Virus record (IMG/VR): IMGVR_UViG_3300030060_001148
Span: 1-44,357 of that record
Source: a virus
Direction: 5' to 3' (one strand)
DNA: 44,357 bases
In this document: positions 25,108 through 31,340 of the stretch, one piece after another
How positions within the stretch are numbered: the first letter of the stretch is position 1
Layout: every line of letters begins with the position of its first letter
Made by a program: the position numbers and the translations under genes
Notes under the pieces: model-generated
The model's database searches: none
What the model saw: the letters and a program-made list of their open reading frames with translations, nothing else
What the model was told of the DNA's origin: nothing

Positions 25108-25665
25108 TTACAGCTCTATTCCGTCAAGTTGTACTTCAGGCTTTGATTCTTTTTCTTTGACGTTTTCGCCAAAGTTAAAGTCTTCATCACTACCATCGGA
25201 ATCACTGTAGTTTTTGATGTAACCTTTGTTTACGCTGTCCATAACCATCTTTTTTAGTATACCATCTGCTGATCCAGCTTGTGCAACACGATCAAAATTA
25301 TTCCAGTAAGGTTTACCTGAATCTTTGAGCTTGTTTGTAGGATAAGAACACATCTTGATTTGTCTACCAAGACAATCTCTTAGCCATTCTTCTGGAATAC
25401 CATAGTCTGCTTGTACTGGTAGACCTCTTTTACCAAGTGCACACTCAAAGAACTCAGCAATCTTAAAAGCACTACCCCATGATTTACGATCATCAAGTGG
25501 TACTGTTTTATTAAAACTACCAAATATAGTTATCTGGTCTTCCCAGTCGTGTCTAACATTTGCAGTCAAGAACAAGTCTGGTACAAACTTCATCCAATCT
25601 TGTTTTGCTTCGTATTGAACATCAACGCTAATAATTGTTGCTGTTCGTTCCATACCTCCTGCCAT
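25108..25665 (-). CDS. Single-strand-DNA-binding-like protein (inferred)
   Basis: 185 residues, ATG with AGGAG upstream. N-terminal ~110 residues are predicted beta-rich (ATIISVDVQYEAKQ, LFLTANVRHDWED) and the C-terminal tail is strongly acidic (YSDSDGSDEDFNF, EKESKP). An OB-like core plus an acidic tail, placed between the ERF annealing gene and the primase-helicase, is what a phage SSB looks like. No signature residue proves it. It overlaps ERF by the TAATG junction. Confidence 0.5.
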   Translation of the reverse strand: MAGGMERTATIISVDVQYEAKQDWMKFVPDLFLTANVRHDWEDQITIFGSFNKTVPLDDRKSWGSAFKIAEFFECALGKRGLPVQADYGIPEEWLRDCLGRQIKMCSYPTNKLKDSGKPYWNNFDRVAQAGSADGILKKMVMDSVNKGYIKNYSDSDGSDEDFNFGENVKEKESKPEVQLDGIEL

Positions 25666-26330
25666 TATTTAGTCTCCTTTACTTTTTTGTTTGTAGATTC
25701 AGCTTTAAGTGTTTCTTCTAACACTTTCAACTGTGCATATTTTCCAACAACTTCATCATCAGATCTGTCTTTTTCTGCTAACCATTTATCTACTCCAGCA
25801 TTTATTGACAAACCTGTTTTGGTTTTATGATTCTTAAACCATTTTGAGTTAGATAAACGTTTTAGCTTTACAGTATCTTCTGATAATGTTTTTACTTCAC
25901 CTTTAGTGTTTTTTCTTAGTTCACTAATGTGATTACGATTATCCATGCTGTCAGCATCTGCTGTATCGTCAATAGCAAATAAACCGTTACACGCATACTT
26001 GCGTGCATATGATGACGTAGCACCTGTGATTTGACTATCATCCATACCTTTCTTAGATACAGATTCTCTGGCATAGCCATCAACTTTCACTTCGTCATTA
26101 CCATCACCGAATGTTGCTGTAGCTTTAATATAGTTACTACCACCGATGTTTACAATTTCATCTGAGACTGTAAGATAGCAACCAGTTTCGTTAAGCAATG
26201 TTTTTACTGCTTGAAAAATGTCTGCAAGATTACGATAATTGTAATTACCGAAATTGTTTCTATGACCTTTTTCAACTTTTAGTGATGTCTGAACAATGTT
26301 CAGTTTTTCATGTATGTTCATGTCTTTCAT
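25665..26330 (-). CDS. ERF-family single-strand annealing recombinase
   Basis: 221 residues from the ATG at 26330, chosen for its AAAGGGAAAT site; the frame extends to an ATG at 26390. Hallmarks of the ERF superfamily are present: the N-terminal helix with VQTSLKVEKG, then FGNYNYRNLADIF, a KTLLNETGCYLTVSDE strand region, and the conserved TGATSSYARKYACNGLF with following DD (IDDTADAD). It anneals complementary ssDNA during recombination-dependent replication. The C-terminal ~80 residues are basic and unique. Confidence 0.85.
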   Translation of the reverse strand: MKDMNIHEKLNIVQTSLKVEKGHRNNFGNYNYRNLADIFQAVKTLLNETGCYLTVSDEIVNIGGSNYIKATATFGDGNDEVKVDGYARESVSKKGMDDSQITGATSSYARKYACNGLFAIDDTADADSMDNRNHISELRKNTKGEVKTLSEDTVKLKRLSNSKWFKNHKTKTGLSINAGVDKWLAEKDRSDDEVVGKYAQLKVLEETLKAESTNKKVKETK

Positions 26331-26454
26331 GTATTTCCCTTTTGTTATTATTAAATCTTCTGGGATGTTCATGGTGACCGTAATATCCATGTTTACGACA
26401 AGTTGCGATCTTGCTCTGGCCTAGTCCATCCCAGTTTCTCTTATAAGTTTTCAT

Positions 26455-26470
26455 AAATAAAGGAAGCAGT
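26455..26470 (-). promoter_or_regulatory. Early motif copy 2, upstream of the ERF gene
   Basis: AAATAAAGGAAGCAGT on the + strand, 65 bases before ATG 26390 (125 before 26330). Read on the - strand it is followed after 7 bases by TTATAAG, a -10-like element. An inverted relative (CACTGCTGTCC at 26528-26538) lies 57 bases away. The 216-base gap 26331-26546 holds nothing else that I can identify. Confidence 0.5.
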
Positions 26471-26546
26471 GCCAATTATGGAGAATGAATGCGGAGTTCA
26501 TACCTTTTCGAGAAGATACCTAACCGACACTGCTGTCCTATATTAT

Positions 26547-27275
26547 TTAACCAATACCGAACTCGAATAATGTCCTATTATGTAAACTAATATGACGTTC
26601 AAGTATCTTGTTTGGTGGCGTGCTCTTCAGAGCTTCTGTACATGCATTGTACAATGACCACACAGTCTGATCCATAAACTCAGAATATGGTGGATTATTC
26701 CAATGACGTATAGCATCTGTAGCTTGTCTAGCACCAAAGGCTTTGTAGCCTAATGCTCTACCTATAAAGCTGTATGCATCATCATTACTGATAGATACAT
26801 CTTTCATAGATTCTGCATCTTTGATGATGTTAGCAAACTTGTCTTTGCTTTTGTACAAAACGCTAACGAGTTTGTCTTGCAAGTCATCAAAGACATTCTT
26901 AGTATGCTTTCTCATGTACGTTACTTCGCCTGTAAAGGCCATATTATCACAAACAAATACACTAGCACCTGCACAAAAACCAATTGACATGCTTTTGTCA
27001 TGGCTGCTACGTATGCCTATTGCTTTACCCATCTCTTCGTTGTTTGGGTCTCTGTACTGCAGTAAACCAAAAAATCGTTGCTCGTTTTTACTTACTGCTA
27101 GTTTTTGATCTACAAAATCTAAATCAAGTAGATCATCACAGATCTTTTTTGTATTAGTCAGTATGTCAGCAAATGCTACTGGTTCATACGTATCTGTTTG
27201 TTCTGGTGTTTGAATTGCAGTGAGTTCAGCAAAGTTTACTGGTTTACCACCGCAATGTATCATCATACTACTCAT
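26547..27275 (-). CDS. DUF932-like phage/plasmid protein
   Basis: 242 residues, GGGGAATTAAC before ATG. The core GIRSSHDKSMSIGFCAG followed by VFVCDNMAFTGE matches the pattern of DUF932, a family found in phages and plasmids (TIGR03299 group) with unproven function, often near recombination genes. The remaining C-terminal half is helical with a conserved-looking YNACTEALKS. Start overlaps the upstream stop (ATGA). Confidence 0.75.
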   Translation of the reverse strand: MSSMMIHCGGKPVNFAELTAIQTPEQTDTYEPVAFADILTNTKKICDDLLDLDFVDQKLAVSKNEQRFFGLLQYRDPNNEEMGKAIGIRSSHDKSMSIGFCAGASVFVCDNMAFTGEVTYMRKHTKNVFDDLQDKLVSVLYKSKDKFANIIKDAESMKDVSISNDDAYSFIGRALGYKAFGARQATDAIRHWNNPPYSEFMDQTVWSLYNACTEALKSTPPNKILERHISLHNRTLFEFGIG

Positions 27276-27547
27276 GTTAATTCCCCTTTTTGTTCTAACA
27301 TTATTTTACTATGATTATCTTCAAGTTGATCGCATAAATATACATATGCTTCACCCCAATGAAATCGCTCTATGCTATGAGCTTCATCAGGAGATATGAA
27401 ATATTTATTAGGGTACAGTCTGTTACCGTATTTGTCTTTCTGTAGAATTTCTACAAAAGCACCATTAGGTGGTACTCTATTTGTTTTGACACTTATACTA
27501 CGTTGTCCAAACTGTGCCCAATTTACTTTATTTATCTTGATACTCAT
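27272..27547 (-). CDS. 91-residue protein, unknown function
   Basis: Linked by ATGA overlaps to both neighbours. Basic N-terminus (SIKINKVNWAQFGQRS), Tyr-rich middle (KYGNRLYPNKYFIS) and a helical C-terminus. No family recognised. Co-translation with the DUF932-like gene suggests a related role. Confidence 0.6.
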   Translation of the reverse strand: MSIKINKVNWAQFGQRSISVKTNRVPPNGAFVEILQKDKYGNRLYPNKYFISPDEAHSIERFHWGEAYVYLCDQLEDNHSKIMLEQKGELT

Positions 27548-27870
27548 GTTGGTTTTACATTTTCTTTTAGTCTTTCAGCTATTTCATCGAATTGCAAAAG
27601 TTCGTCATCATTCATAGCTATTATCCAGTTTCTAAAGTGTCCATCGTGTAATGAACCGGGTAGATTTCTATAACCAACTATTTCTGTTAAGTCACTCATC
27701 ATATGTAATAATTCATTATCTACCTCATAATAAGAATGTGCAAGTACTCCTAATGCACAATAACCATTGCAATTTTCATCATACATAGTTCCCTCAGTAG
27801 GTTCATAAGATCCATCTGTAAGTGCTGTTGTCCATGTGTCTAACAGATTTTTAGGTAAATTGTATTCCAT
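27544..27870 (-). CDS. 108-residue phage protein with YCALGVL motif
   Basis: Contains WTTALTDGSYEPTEG followed by NGYCALGVLAHSY. A W-x2-AL-x2-G-x-Y...YCxLGVL pattern recurs in a common but uncharacterised group of tailed-phage proteins. The rest is acidic and helical (MNDDELLQFDEIAERL). Unknown function; presumably early because of its operon. Confidence 0.65.
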   Translation of the reverse strand: MEYNLPKNLLDTWTTALTDGSYEPTEGTMYDENCNGYCALGVLAHSYYEVDNELLHMMSDLTEIVGYRNLPGSLHDGHFRNWIIAMNDDELLQFDEIAERLKENVKPT

Positions 27871-27871
27871 T

Positions 27872-28060
27872 TTATTCTCCTTTAAACATGTTTAATACTT
27901 TTTCATGTTCATCTTCAAGTTTTCTAATATACTCTTTTTCTTGTTCATCAGTTACTTCATAGACCCTATATGCACGTAATGCATCCATAACAGTTTTTAC
28001 TTCAGTAGCTGTATCAAATGCTATAGCTGGTCTAGTATCTGGTGAAATAGCTTGTTTCAT
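27872..28060 (-). CDS. 62-residue helical protein
   Basis: Start preceded by AAAGGAAAAAT. Short N-terminal loop with Pro and Thr, then a helix (VKTVMDALRAYRVYEV) and a charged coiled-coil end (EYIRKLEDEHEKVLNMF). No family recognised. Confidence 0.55.
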   Translation of the reverse strand: MKQAISPDTRPAIAFDTATEVKTVMDALRAYRVYEVTDEQEKEYIRKLEDEHEKVLNMFKGE

Positions 28061-28084
28061 ATTTTTCCTTTATGTTACGTGATT

Positions 28085-28187
28085 ACCAGAGCCACTTTGT
28101 TTTGTCTTTGTCGCATGCTATCCACGCAGACCCTCGGTGTGTTCCGAGACAACTAAGGGATCTAGACCTCTTGTTGTTGACTCTGGT
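28085..28187. other. Structured intergenic element with nested hairpins
   Basis: In the 150-base gap 28061-28210, ACCAGAG (28085-28091) pairs with CTCTGGT (28181-28187). Inside, CTCGG (28133-28137) pairs with CCGAG (28144-28148) round a 6-base loop, and AACAAC/GTTGTT-type pairing is possible further on. G+C here is visibly higher than around it. No T-arm or anticodon arm, so not a tRNA. A small structured RNA, an mRNA leader or a replication-origin element are all possible. Confidence 0.45.
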
Positions 28188-28210
28188 TCTCACTTCTCTA
28201 ACCAATGGAG

Positions 28211-28474
28211 TTATTCCATCTCCGTAACGATTAACTGTGATATGCCTAGCTTACTGCTTGCATTCATGATTGTTTGTACCTTTGCTGTGCTGCAGTTGTC
28301 ATGAGTACGTATAGTTGCACCGTCTACGATAACTTCGACCTTGTATCGTCTACGATCTAACACTACGTCTGTAGCCTTATTAGCTATTTTTGATGATATA
28401 TTTAGTATACCATTAGCAGTCATGGTTACATAACTCAGTAATCGTGTAAATCTAAGTGCTGATGTTGTGTTCAT
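28211..28474 (-). CDS. 87-residue protein, unknown function
   Basis: ATG with GGGAGG eight bases upstream. N-terminal hydrophobic/basic helix (RFTRLLSYVTMTANGILN), then DRRRYKVEVIVDGATIRTHD suggesting beta strands and a C-terminal small alpha/beta end. Codes for no known domain that I recognise. Overlaps the previous gene by 23 bases. Immediately followed by the structured gap at 28085. Confidence 0.5.
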   Translation of the reverse strand: MNTTSALRFTRLLSYVTMTANGILNISSKIANKATDVVLDRRRYKVEVIVDGATIRTHDNCSTAKVQTIMNASSKLGISQLIVTEME

Positions 28475-28667
28475 TGTATTGAACCTCCCTTAAAACCCAA
28501 CTATCTTTTAGTTTAAGAACCATATTATCAGATAGATTGTGTTCTTCTTTTAAATGAATTAGTGCTTGTGATAAAATATCATCCAAGAGTGGGTGTACTA
28601 ATTCTGTCATTTCATCAAAATAACTATCGTTATCATATTCTTCAATGTTGTCTAATTGTGAATCCAT
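28452..28667 (-). CDS. 71-residue acidic protein
   Basis: ATG preceded by GGAGGGTATCA. Very acidic N-terminus (DNIEEYDNDSYFDEM), then a helical region with ILSQALIHLKEEHNLSDN. No family recognised. Overlaps neighbours on both sides. Confidence 0.5.
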   Translation of the reverse strand: MDSQLDNIEEYDNDSYFDEMTELVHPLLDDILSQALIHLKEEHNLSDNMVLKLKDSWVLREVQYNEHNIST

Positions 28668-28848
28668 TGATACCCTCCGTTATTATTAAGCTCTTATGTA
28701 TTTCATTTAGTTTTTTTTGTATTTCATTAAGCCACATCAACGATGTTTTGTTAAGATCATAATCGTTTCTTAGATCCGTATCTACATCATCAATCATCAT
28801 CATAACTTGCTCAAGATCGCTGACTGCTTTATTATTTTTTACTGGCAT
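28642..28848 (-). CDS. 68-residue helical protein
   Basis: Start taken at ATG 28848, which has AAAGGAGAACTT; the frame is open to 28878 but lacks a better site. Contains DLEQVMMMIDDVDTDLRND and a coiled-coil stretch (WLNEIQKKLNEIHKSL). Unknown function. Confidence 0.5.
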   Translation of the reverse strand: MPVKNNKAVSDLEQVMMMIDDVDTDLRNDYDLNKTSLMWLNEIQKKLNEIHKSLIITEGINGFTIRQH

Positions 28849-29089
28849 AAGTTCTCCTTTCTGCAATTTGTGAATCAATGTATGATTCTACCTTAGATTC
28901 CAAATCATCTAATTCACAACGTTTTATTGATGGTTTGTAAATACCTGTTTCTTCATAACTTACAAAACAGTCAGGACAGACTGGCATTTCACGATGTACA
29001 CGTACCAGTTCTCCTGATAGTGGATGTTTTTTGTAGTCTGTGACTTCCTCGAAATGAATCACAGCATTCGGATGATGAACGCATTTCAT
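28832..29089 (-). CDS. Small Cys/His protein, possible zinc binder
   Basis: 85 residues, ATG with ACGTAGGAG upstream. MKCVHHPNA at the N-terminus and VCPDCF in the middle supply C-x2-H and C-x2-C pairs that could hold one zinc. A charged helix follows (LDDLESKVESYIDSQ). The motif copy at 29121 lies 32 bases upstream of the start, suggesting its own early promoter. Confidence 0.6.
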   Translation of the reverse strand: MKCVHHPNAVIHFEEVTDYKKHPLSGELVRVHREMPVCPDCFVSYEETGIYKPSIKRCELDDLESKVESYIDSQIAERRTYASKK

Positions 29090-29120
29090 AGTAAACTCCT
29101 ACGTTAATTATAAATAGCAG

Positions 29121-29136
29121 AGATTAAGGAAACAGT
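29121..29136 (-). promoter_or_regulatory. Early motif copy 3
   Basis: AGATTAAGGAAACAGT on the + strand, 32 bases upstream of the 29089 start. Its end overlaps a perfect AACAGT-AG-ACTGTT inverted repeat (29130-29143). On the - strand a TATAAT lies 7 bases after the motif, at -10-like distance from the start region. The 295-base gap 29090-29384 has no plausible gene. Confidence 0.55.
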
Positions 29137-29138
29137 AG

Positions 29139-29272
29139 ACTGTTGAAGTGCTTGTTGTTACGTTGTTTTACCCTCTCGAATGGTCATAAACTATGAATAT
29201 TTATGCACATAATCAAGCCATAAGACTGTCTATTTGTTTGTATTACACAACTGTTATAGTGCTTGTTGCTCC
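29139..29272. repeat. Imperfect 23-bp direct repeat pair
   Basis: 29139-29161 and 29250-29272 share ACTGTT..AGTGCTTGTTG (about 19 of 23 positions identical), 111 bases apart, in the non-coding gap. Between them is CATAAA-x9-TTTATG (29185-29205 region). Possible iteron-like protein-binding sites, or remains of a duplicated promoter region. Confidence 0.45.
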
Positions 29273-29334
29273 ACTTTAAAAAATAAAGTTAGTTGACCTA
29301 CTTAAAAATATAATGGATGCGAAGCATTCCTTTT

Positions 29335-29370
29335 TAGTAAAAGACTACCCAAGATATACTCAGGTAGTCT
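29335..29370 (-). terminator. Terminator hairpin after the 29385-29717 gene
   Basis: AGACTACC (29342-29349) and GGTAGTCT (29363-29370) form an 8-bp perfect stem with a 13-base loop. On the - strand it is 14 bases after the stop and is followed by TTTTACT. A second small hairpin with GCATTCC/GGATGC arms (29313-29331 region) follows, then more U. Confidence 0.7.
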
Positions 29371-29384
29371 AATACTGTCAAACG

Positions 29385-29717
29385 TTAGTCGTTCAATGGT
29401 CTTGCGATCATGAACCGTACTGAGTTCTTATCCTTTGAAGGCATTTCAGTGTCTTCAAGAATACGCAAACCGTTTGGAATCAGTTGTTCTTCTATAAGGG
29501 TGTCTAGCTCTTCAGCAGATCCCTCTTCTAGTTTAACCCAGACGTTGAAGAACATCTCATCATCTGTGCAGTTAACAATGTCTGATATTGTGGCATTATG
29601 ATTATGCCAGACACCATCTTTGTCTTGCTTTGATGATTGAAGCCAAAGAAATGATTCTTTAGCATTGTCCTGTATGGTTTGACGAACACTCTTTAATATG
29701 TTGTTCAGTTTCTTCAT
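29385..29717 (-). CDS. 110-residue protein, unknown function
   Basis: AGGGGTTAATT before ATG. Mixed alpha/beta: N-terminal helix (LNNILKSVRQTIQDNAK), strand-like FLWLQSS and MFFNVWVKLEEG, acidic helix (AEELDTLIEEQL), and a final strand SVRFMIARPL. Looks like a compact cytoplasmic fold. Single-gene transcription unit: early motif 47 bases upstream and a terminator just after. No family recognised. Confidence 0.6.
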   Translation of the reverse strand: MKKLNNILKSVRQTIQDNAKESFLWLQSSKQDKDGVWHNHNATISDIVNCTDDEMFFNVWVKLEEGSAEELDTLIEEQLIPNGLRILEDTEMPSKDKNSVRFMIARPLND

Positions 29718-29744
29718 AATTAACCCCTTTTAGGTTATTGGTTA

Positions 29745-29779
29745 GTATTGGCAGAGTTGCCAAAGATTAAGGAAGCAGT
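29745..29779 (-). promoter_or_regulatory. Early motif copy 4 with adjacent hairpin
   Basis: AGATTAAGGAAGCAGT (29764-29779), the closest to consensus. Directly next to it, on its downstream side for - strand transcription, TTGGCA-GAGT-TGCCAA forms a 6-bp hairpin. The gene start at 29717 is 47 bases from the motif. The motif also overlaps the stop codon of the upstream gene (29779-29781). Confidence 0.6.
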
Positions 29780-30255
29780 TACTTAGGTAGTATGTAGTAG
29801 TCTGTAGCAAATCTTCTTTTGTTCTGATTCTTGAAACTACCATTACTTTCTGCTTTTATAGGATCTACAAAGGCAAACTCTTTAGCATATAACTTGCCTT
29901 TTAGTTCTTCAGGTTGTGGGTAGAATATTACATTATCTCCACTACCTTCAAGTGGTACAGCTATATAATCACAATGATTAGGTGTTACTTTTACCTTCAA
30001 AGAATGACCATATGATGTGTCTGACATTCTTGTGCTGTACTTAACTTGTATAGACTTCCAATTATTGATTAGGGTTCTCTTGCCCCACTTCTTGGGTTTA
30101 CAGACAACCATGTCTATTCCTAGATCTACGTCTGGTCTGCTAACAATGTATCCATTCTTTAAGAATAGATTGGCTACTTTGTTCTCTCCGATCATACCTT
30201 GTACCATTGTTCCTACATCTAATGTAGTGGTACTCTTGTATCTTTGTTTCTTCAT
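29779..30255 (-). CDS. PD-(D/E)XK nuclease-like protein
   Basis: 158 residues. An N-terminal helix with G23-E24 (QGMIGENKVANLF), D48 in DLGIDMVV and Q70-V71-K72 in SIQVKYST give the E...D...QxK pattern of restriction-like and resolvase-like nucleases. GYIVSRP before the Asp matches the usual second strand. A later DYIAVPLEG and FYPQPEEL follow the fold seen in group I intron-type and Hjc-like endonucleases. Second such nuclease here (see 22234). Role may be host-DNA degradation, since it is near the start of the early operon, but this is inference. Confidence 0.75.
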   Translation of the reverse strand: MKKQRYKSTTTLDVGTMVQGMIGENKVANLFLKNGYIVSRPDVDLGIDMVVCKPKKWGKRTLINNWKSIQVKYSTRMSDTSYGHSLKVKVTPNHCDYIAVPLEGSGDNVIFYPQPEELKGKLYAKEFAFVDPIKAESNGSFKNQNKRRFATDYYILPK

Positions 30256-30362
30256 AATTTCCTCGATTGGTTAGTTAAAAGTTTGTCTAGCTACAAAATC
30301 CATTGTATTTAAGGCAATTTAACCGACACCACTAGACATTGATTAATAAAAATATTTGCAAG

Positions 30363-30391
30363 ACCAATTACTATTTTACTCTCGAATTGGT
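30363..30391. repeat. 7-bp perfect inverted repeat with CTCGAATTGG element
   Basis: ACCAATT (30363-30369) and AATTGGT (30385-30391). The right part, TTTTACTCTCGAATTGGT (30374-30391), resembles TTTTACCCTCTCGAATGGT at 29166-29184 in another early gap. The 218-base stretch 30256-30473 upstream of the nuclease gene contains this and motif copy 5 and no credible gene. Confidence 0.4.
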
Positions 30392-30454
30392 AAGATATTG
30401 TACCCTATCTTGCTTTAGGTTCGTGTATCTATGTCTACACGATGACTTATTCAT

Positions 30455-30470
30455 ACATTAAGGATGCAGT
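30455..30470 (-). promoter_or_regulatory. Early motif copy 5
   Basis: ACATTAAGGATGCAGT on the + strand, 200 bases upstream of the nuclease start at 30255, the longest distance of the six. No TATAAT follows at the usual spacing. It begins 4 bases after the stop of the short membrane peptide frame at 30474. Confidence 0.45.
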
Positions 30471-30473
30471 AGG

Positions 30474-30551
30474 CTACCCAGCTCCTATGAGGAGCCAGAT
30501 AACCATACTTAGTCCTATGATGACTGCTGTAGTTAGTACACTACACAACAT
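30474..30551 (-). CDS. Possible 25-residue membrane peptide
   Basis: A short frame with ATG at 30551 encodes an almost wholly hydrophobic peptide (MLCSVLTTAVIIGLSMVIW and then LLIGAG), one membrane span. It lies 14 bases after the stop of the previous early gene. A GCTCCT-ATG-AGGAGC hairpin (30481-30495) lies inside it. No strong ribosome site, so expression is uncertain; hydrophobic composition over the whole length argues it is not random. Confidence 0.35.
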   Translation of the reverse strand: MLCSVLTTAVIIGLSMVIWLLIGAG

Positions 30552-30564
30552 TACTACGATTGCA

Positions 30565-30795
30565 TTATGCAACAGGTTCAGTAGCTTGACCATCTTTGCT
30601 CCTAAACTTTGTTATGTTCTTGATGCTGTTACGTACTATACGACAGTGATAGCGTACCAGTTCTTGTGGTACATCATTGTCTATTTCTTCTTTGATGGCC
30701 TTGACTCCATCAACTGTTTTCTCAACTGCTATAGCTGTTACACCTAGTGTTAACCAGCCAGCTATCTTTGCAGATTCTGTAAGTTTTTCTAACAT
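30565..30795 (-). CDS. 76-residue protein with one hydrophobic segment
   Basis: First gene of the leftward early set; ATG preceded by ATAGGAGTAAATC. Hydrophobic stretch at about residues 8-25 (AKIAGWLTLGVTAIAVEKT), then charged helix (VKAIKEEIDNDV) and a basic region with two His/Arg clusters. Could insert in the inner membrane soon after infection. Unknown family. A + strand frame over the same bases (30442-30747) is a shadow. Confidence 0.55.
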   Translation of the reverse strand: MLEKLTESAKIAGWLTLGVTAIAVEKTVDGVKAIKEEIDNDVPQELVRYHCRIVRNSIKNITKFRSKDGQATEPVA

Positions 30796-31122
30796 GATTT
30801 ACTCCTATGTAGATTAGTAATTAGGCACAATGCCATAGATAGAGGAAGCAATAGTACTCTCAAGTACTGTAGGGATTAGTAGTATAATGCACGTAATAGA
30901 TGTAGTGTGTATGTAGTAAGGGTATACTGGGTGCATAGCACACATGGTAGGTCAACTAACTAGACGAACTCAACGTAGTAGACCCTACCAACCCTAACTA
31001 ACAGGGGGGTACAACTACAACATGTCTCTCACTCACAGTCTACAACTAGTTTTGTAGGAGTACTTGGAACTAAAAGTCTTTGCAGTAGTACAATATCTAA
31101 GTAAGTTAAAGTATTACTTAAT
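30796..31122. promoter_or_regulatory. Divergent intergenic region between early and late genes
   Basis: 327 bases with no gene on either strand. Next to the early side it holds motif copy 6. The middle has GGTAGGTC...GACCCTACC arms (30950-30991 region), a GTGC-ATA-GCAC hairpin and AGTACT-CTCA-AGTACT. Toward the late side, TTGGAA and TACAAT form a poor promoter-like pair before the 31123 gene. Likely contains start sites for both directions and could host the replication origin or packaging site; none of this is proven. Confidence 0.5.
30825..30852 (-). promoter_or_regulatory. Early motif copy 6 with adjacent hairpin
   Basis: AGATAGAGGAAGCAAT (30837-30852), 42 bases before the first early gene. 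GGCA-CAA-TGCC (30824-30834 region) sits on its downstream side, at almost the same offset as the hairpin next to copy 4. AGTACT-CTCA-AGTACT follows on the other side. The most degenerate copy (two changes at conserved positions). Confidence 0.5.
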
Positions 31123-31329
31123 ATGAAATCACGATTAAAAAGAAAATACGAAATATTCGATGTCCAAACAGGCAAATGGACTAAGAAAACCATGACTGAT
31201 GAGGAATTTGAGCATTTTAAACAACAAATGGATGTATCTAAAGAAGAAATGGATGCAGAATATGAGATTATATCCAATATTGTTGCTCAAAAACTAGGAT
31301 ATAGCACAAATGATGAGAGTAGGGATTAA
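31123..31329 (+). CDS. 68-residue charged protein, first late-strand gene
   Basis: ATG without a clear Shine-Dalgarno. Starts KSRLKRKYEIFDVQTGKW, then a helical acidic/basic region (FEHFKQQMDVSKEEMDAEY). No family recognised. Being the first gene rightward of the divergent region, separated from the terminase genes by the palindrome cluster, it might be a regulator, but no HTH motif is evident. Confidence 0.5.
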   Translation: MKSRLKRKYEIFDVQTGKWTKKTMTDEEFEHFKQQMDVSKEEMDAEYEIISNIVAQKLGYSTNDESRD

Positions 31330-31340
31330 GTAGTATAGTA

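Noticed and set aside
28085-28187. tRNA or tmRNA in the structured gap
   Set aside because: No T-arm consensus, no anticodon arm of proper size and no CCA-compatible acceptor geometry.
30442-30747. 101-codon + frame opposite the first early genes
   Set aside because: Cys/Tyr/Ile-rich complement of the 30565-30795 gene; no ribosome site and wrong strand for this region.
29090-31122. CRISPR array or integrase attachment site in the repeat-rich early gaps
   Set aside because: Repeats are few, irregular in spacing and partly degenerate; there is no integrase or tRNA gene.
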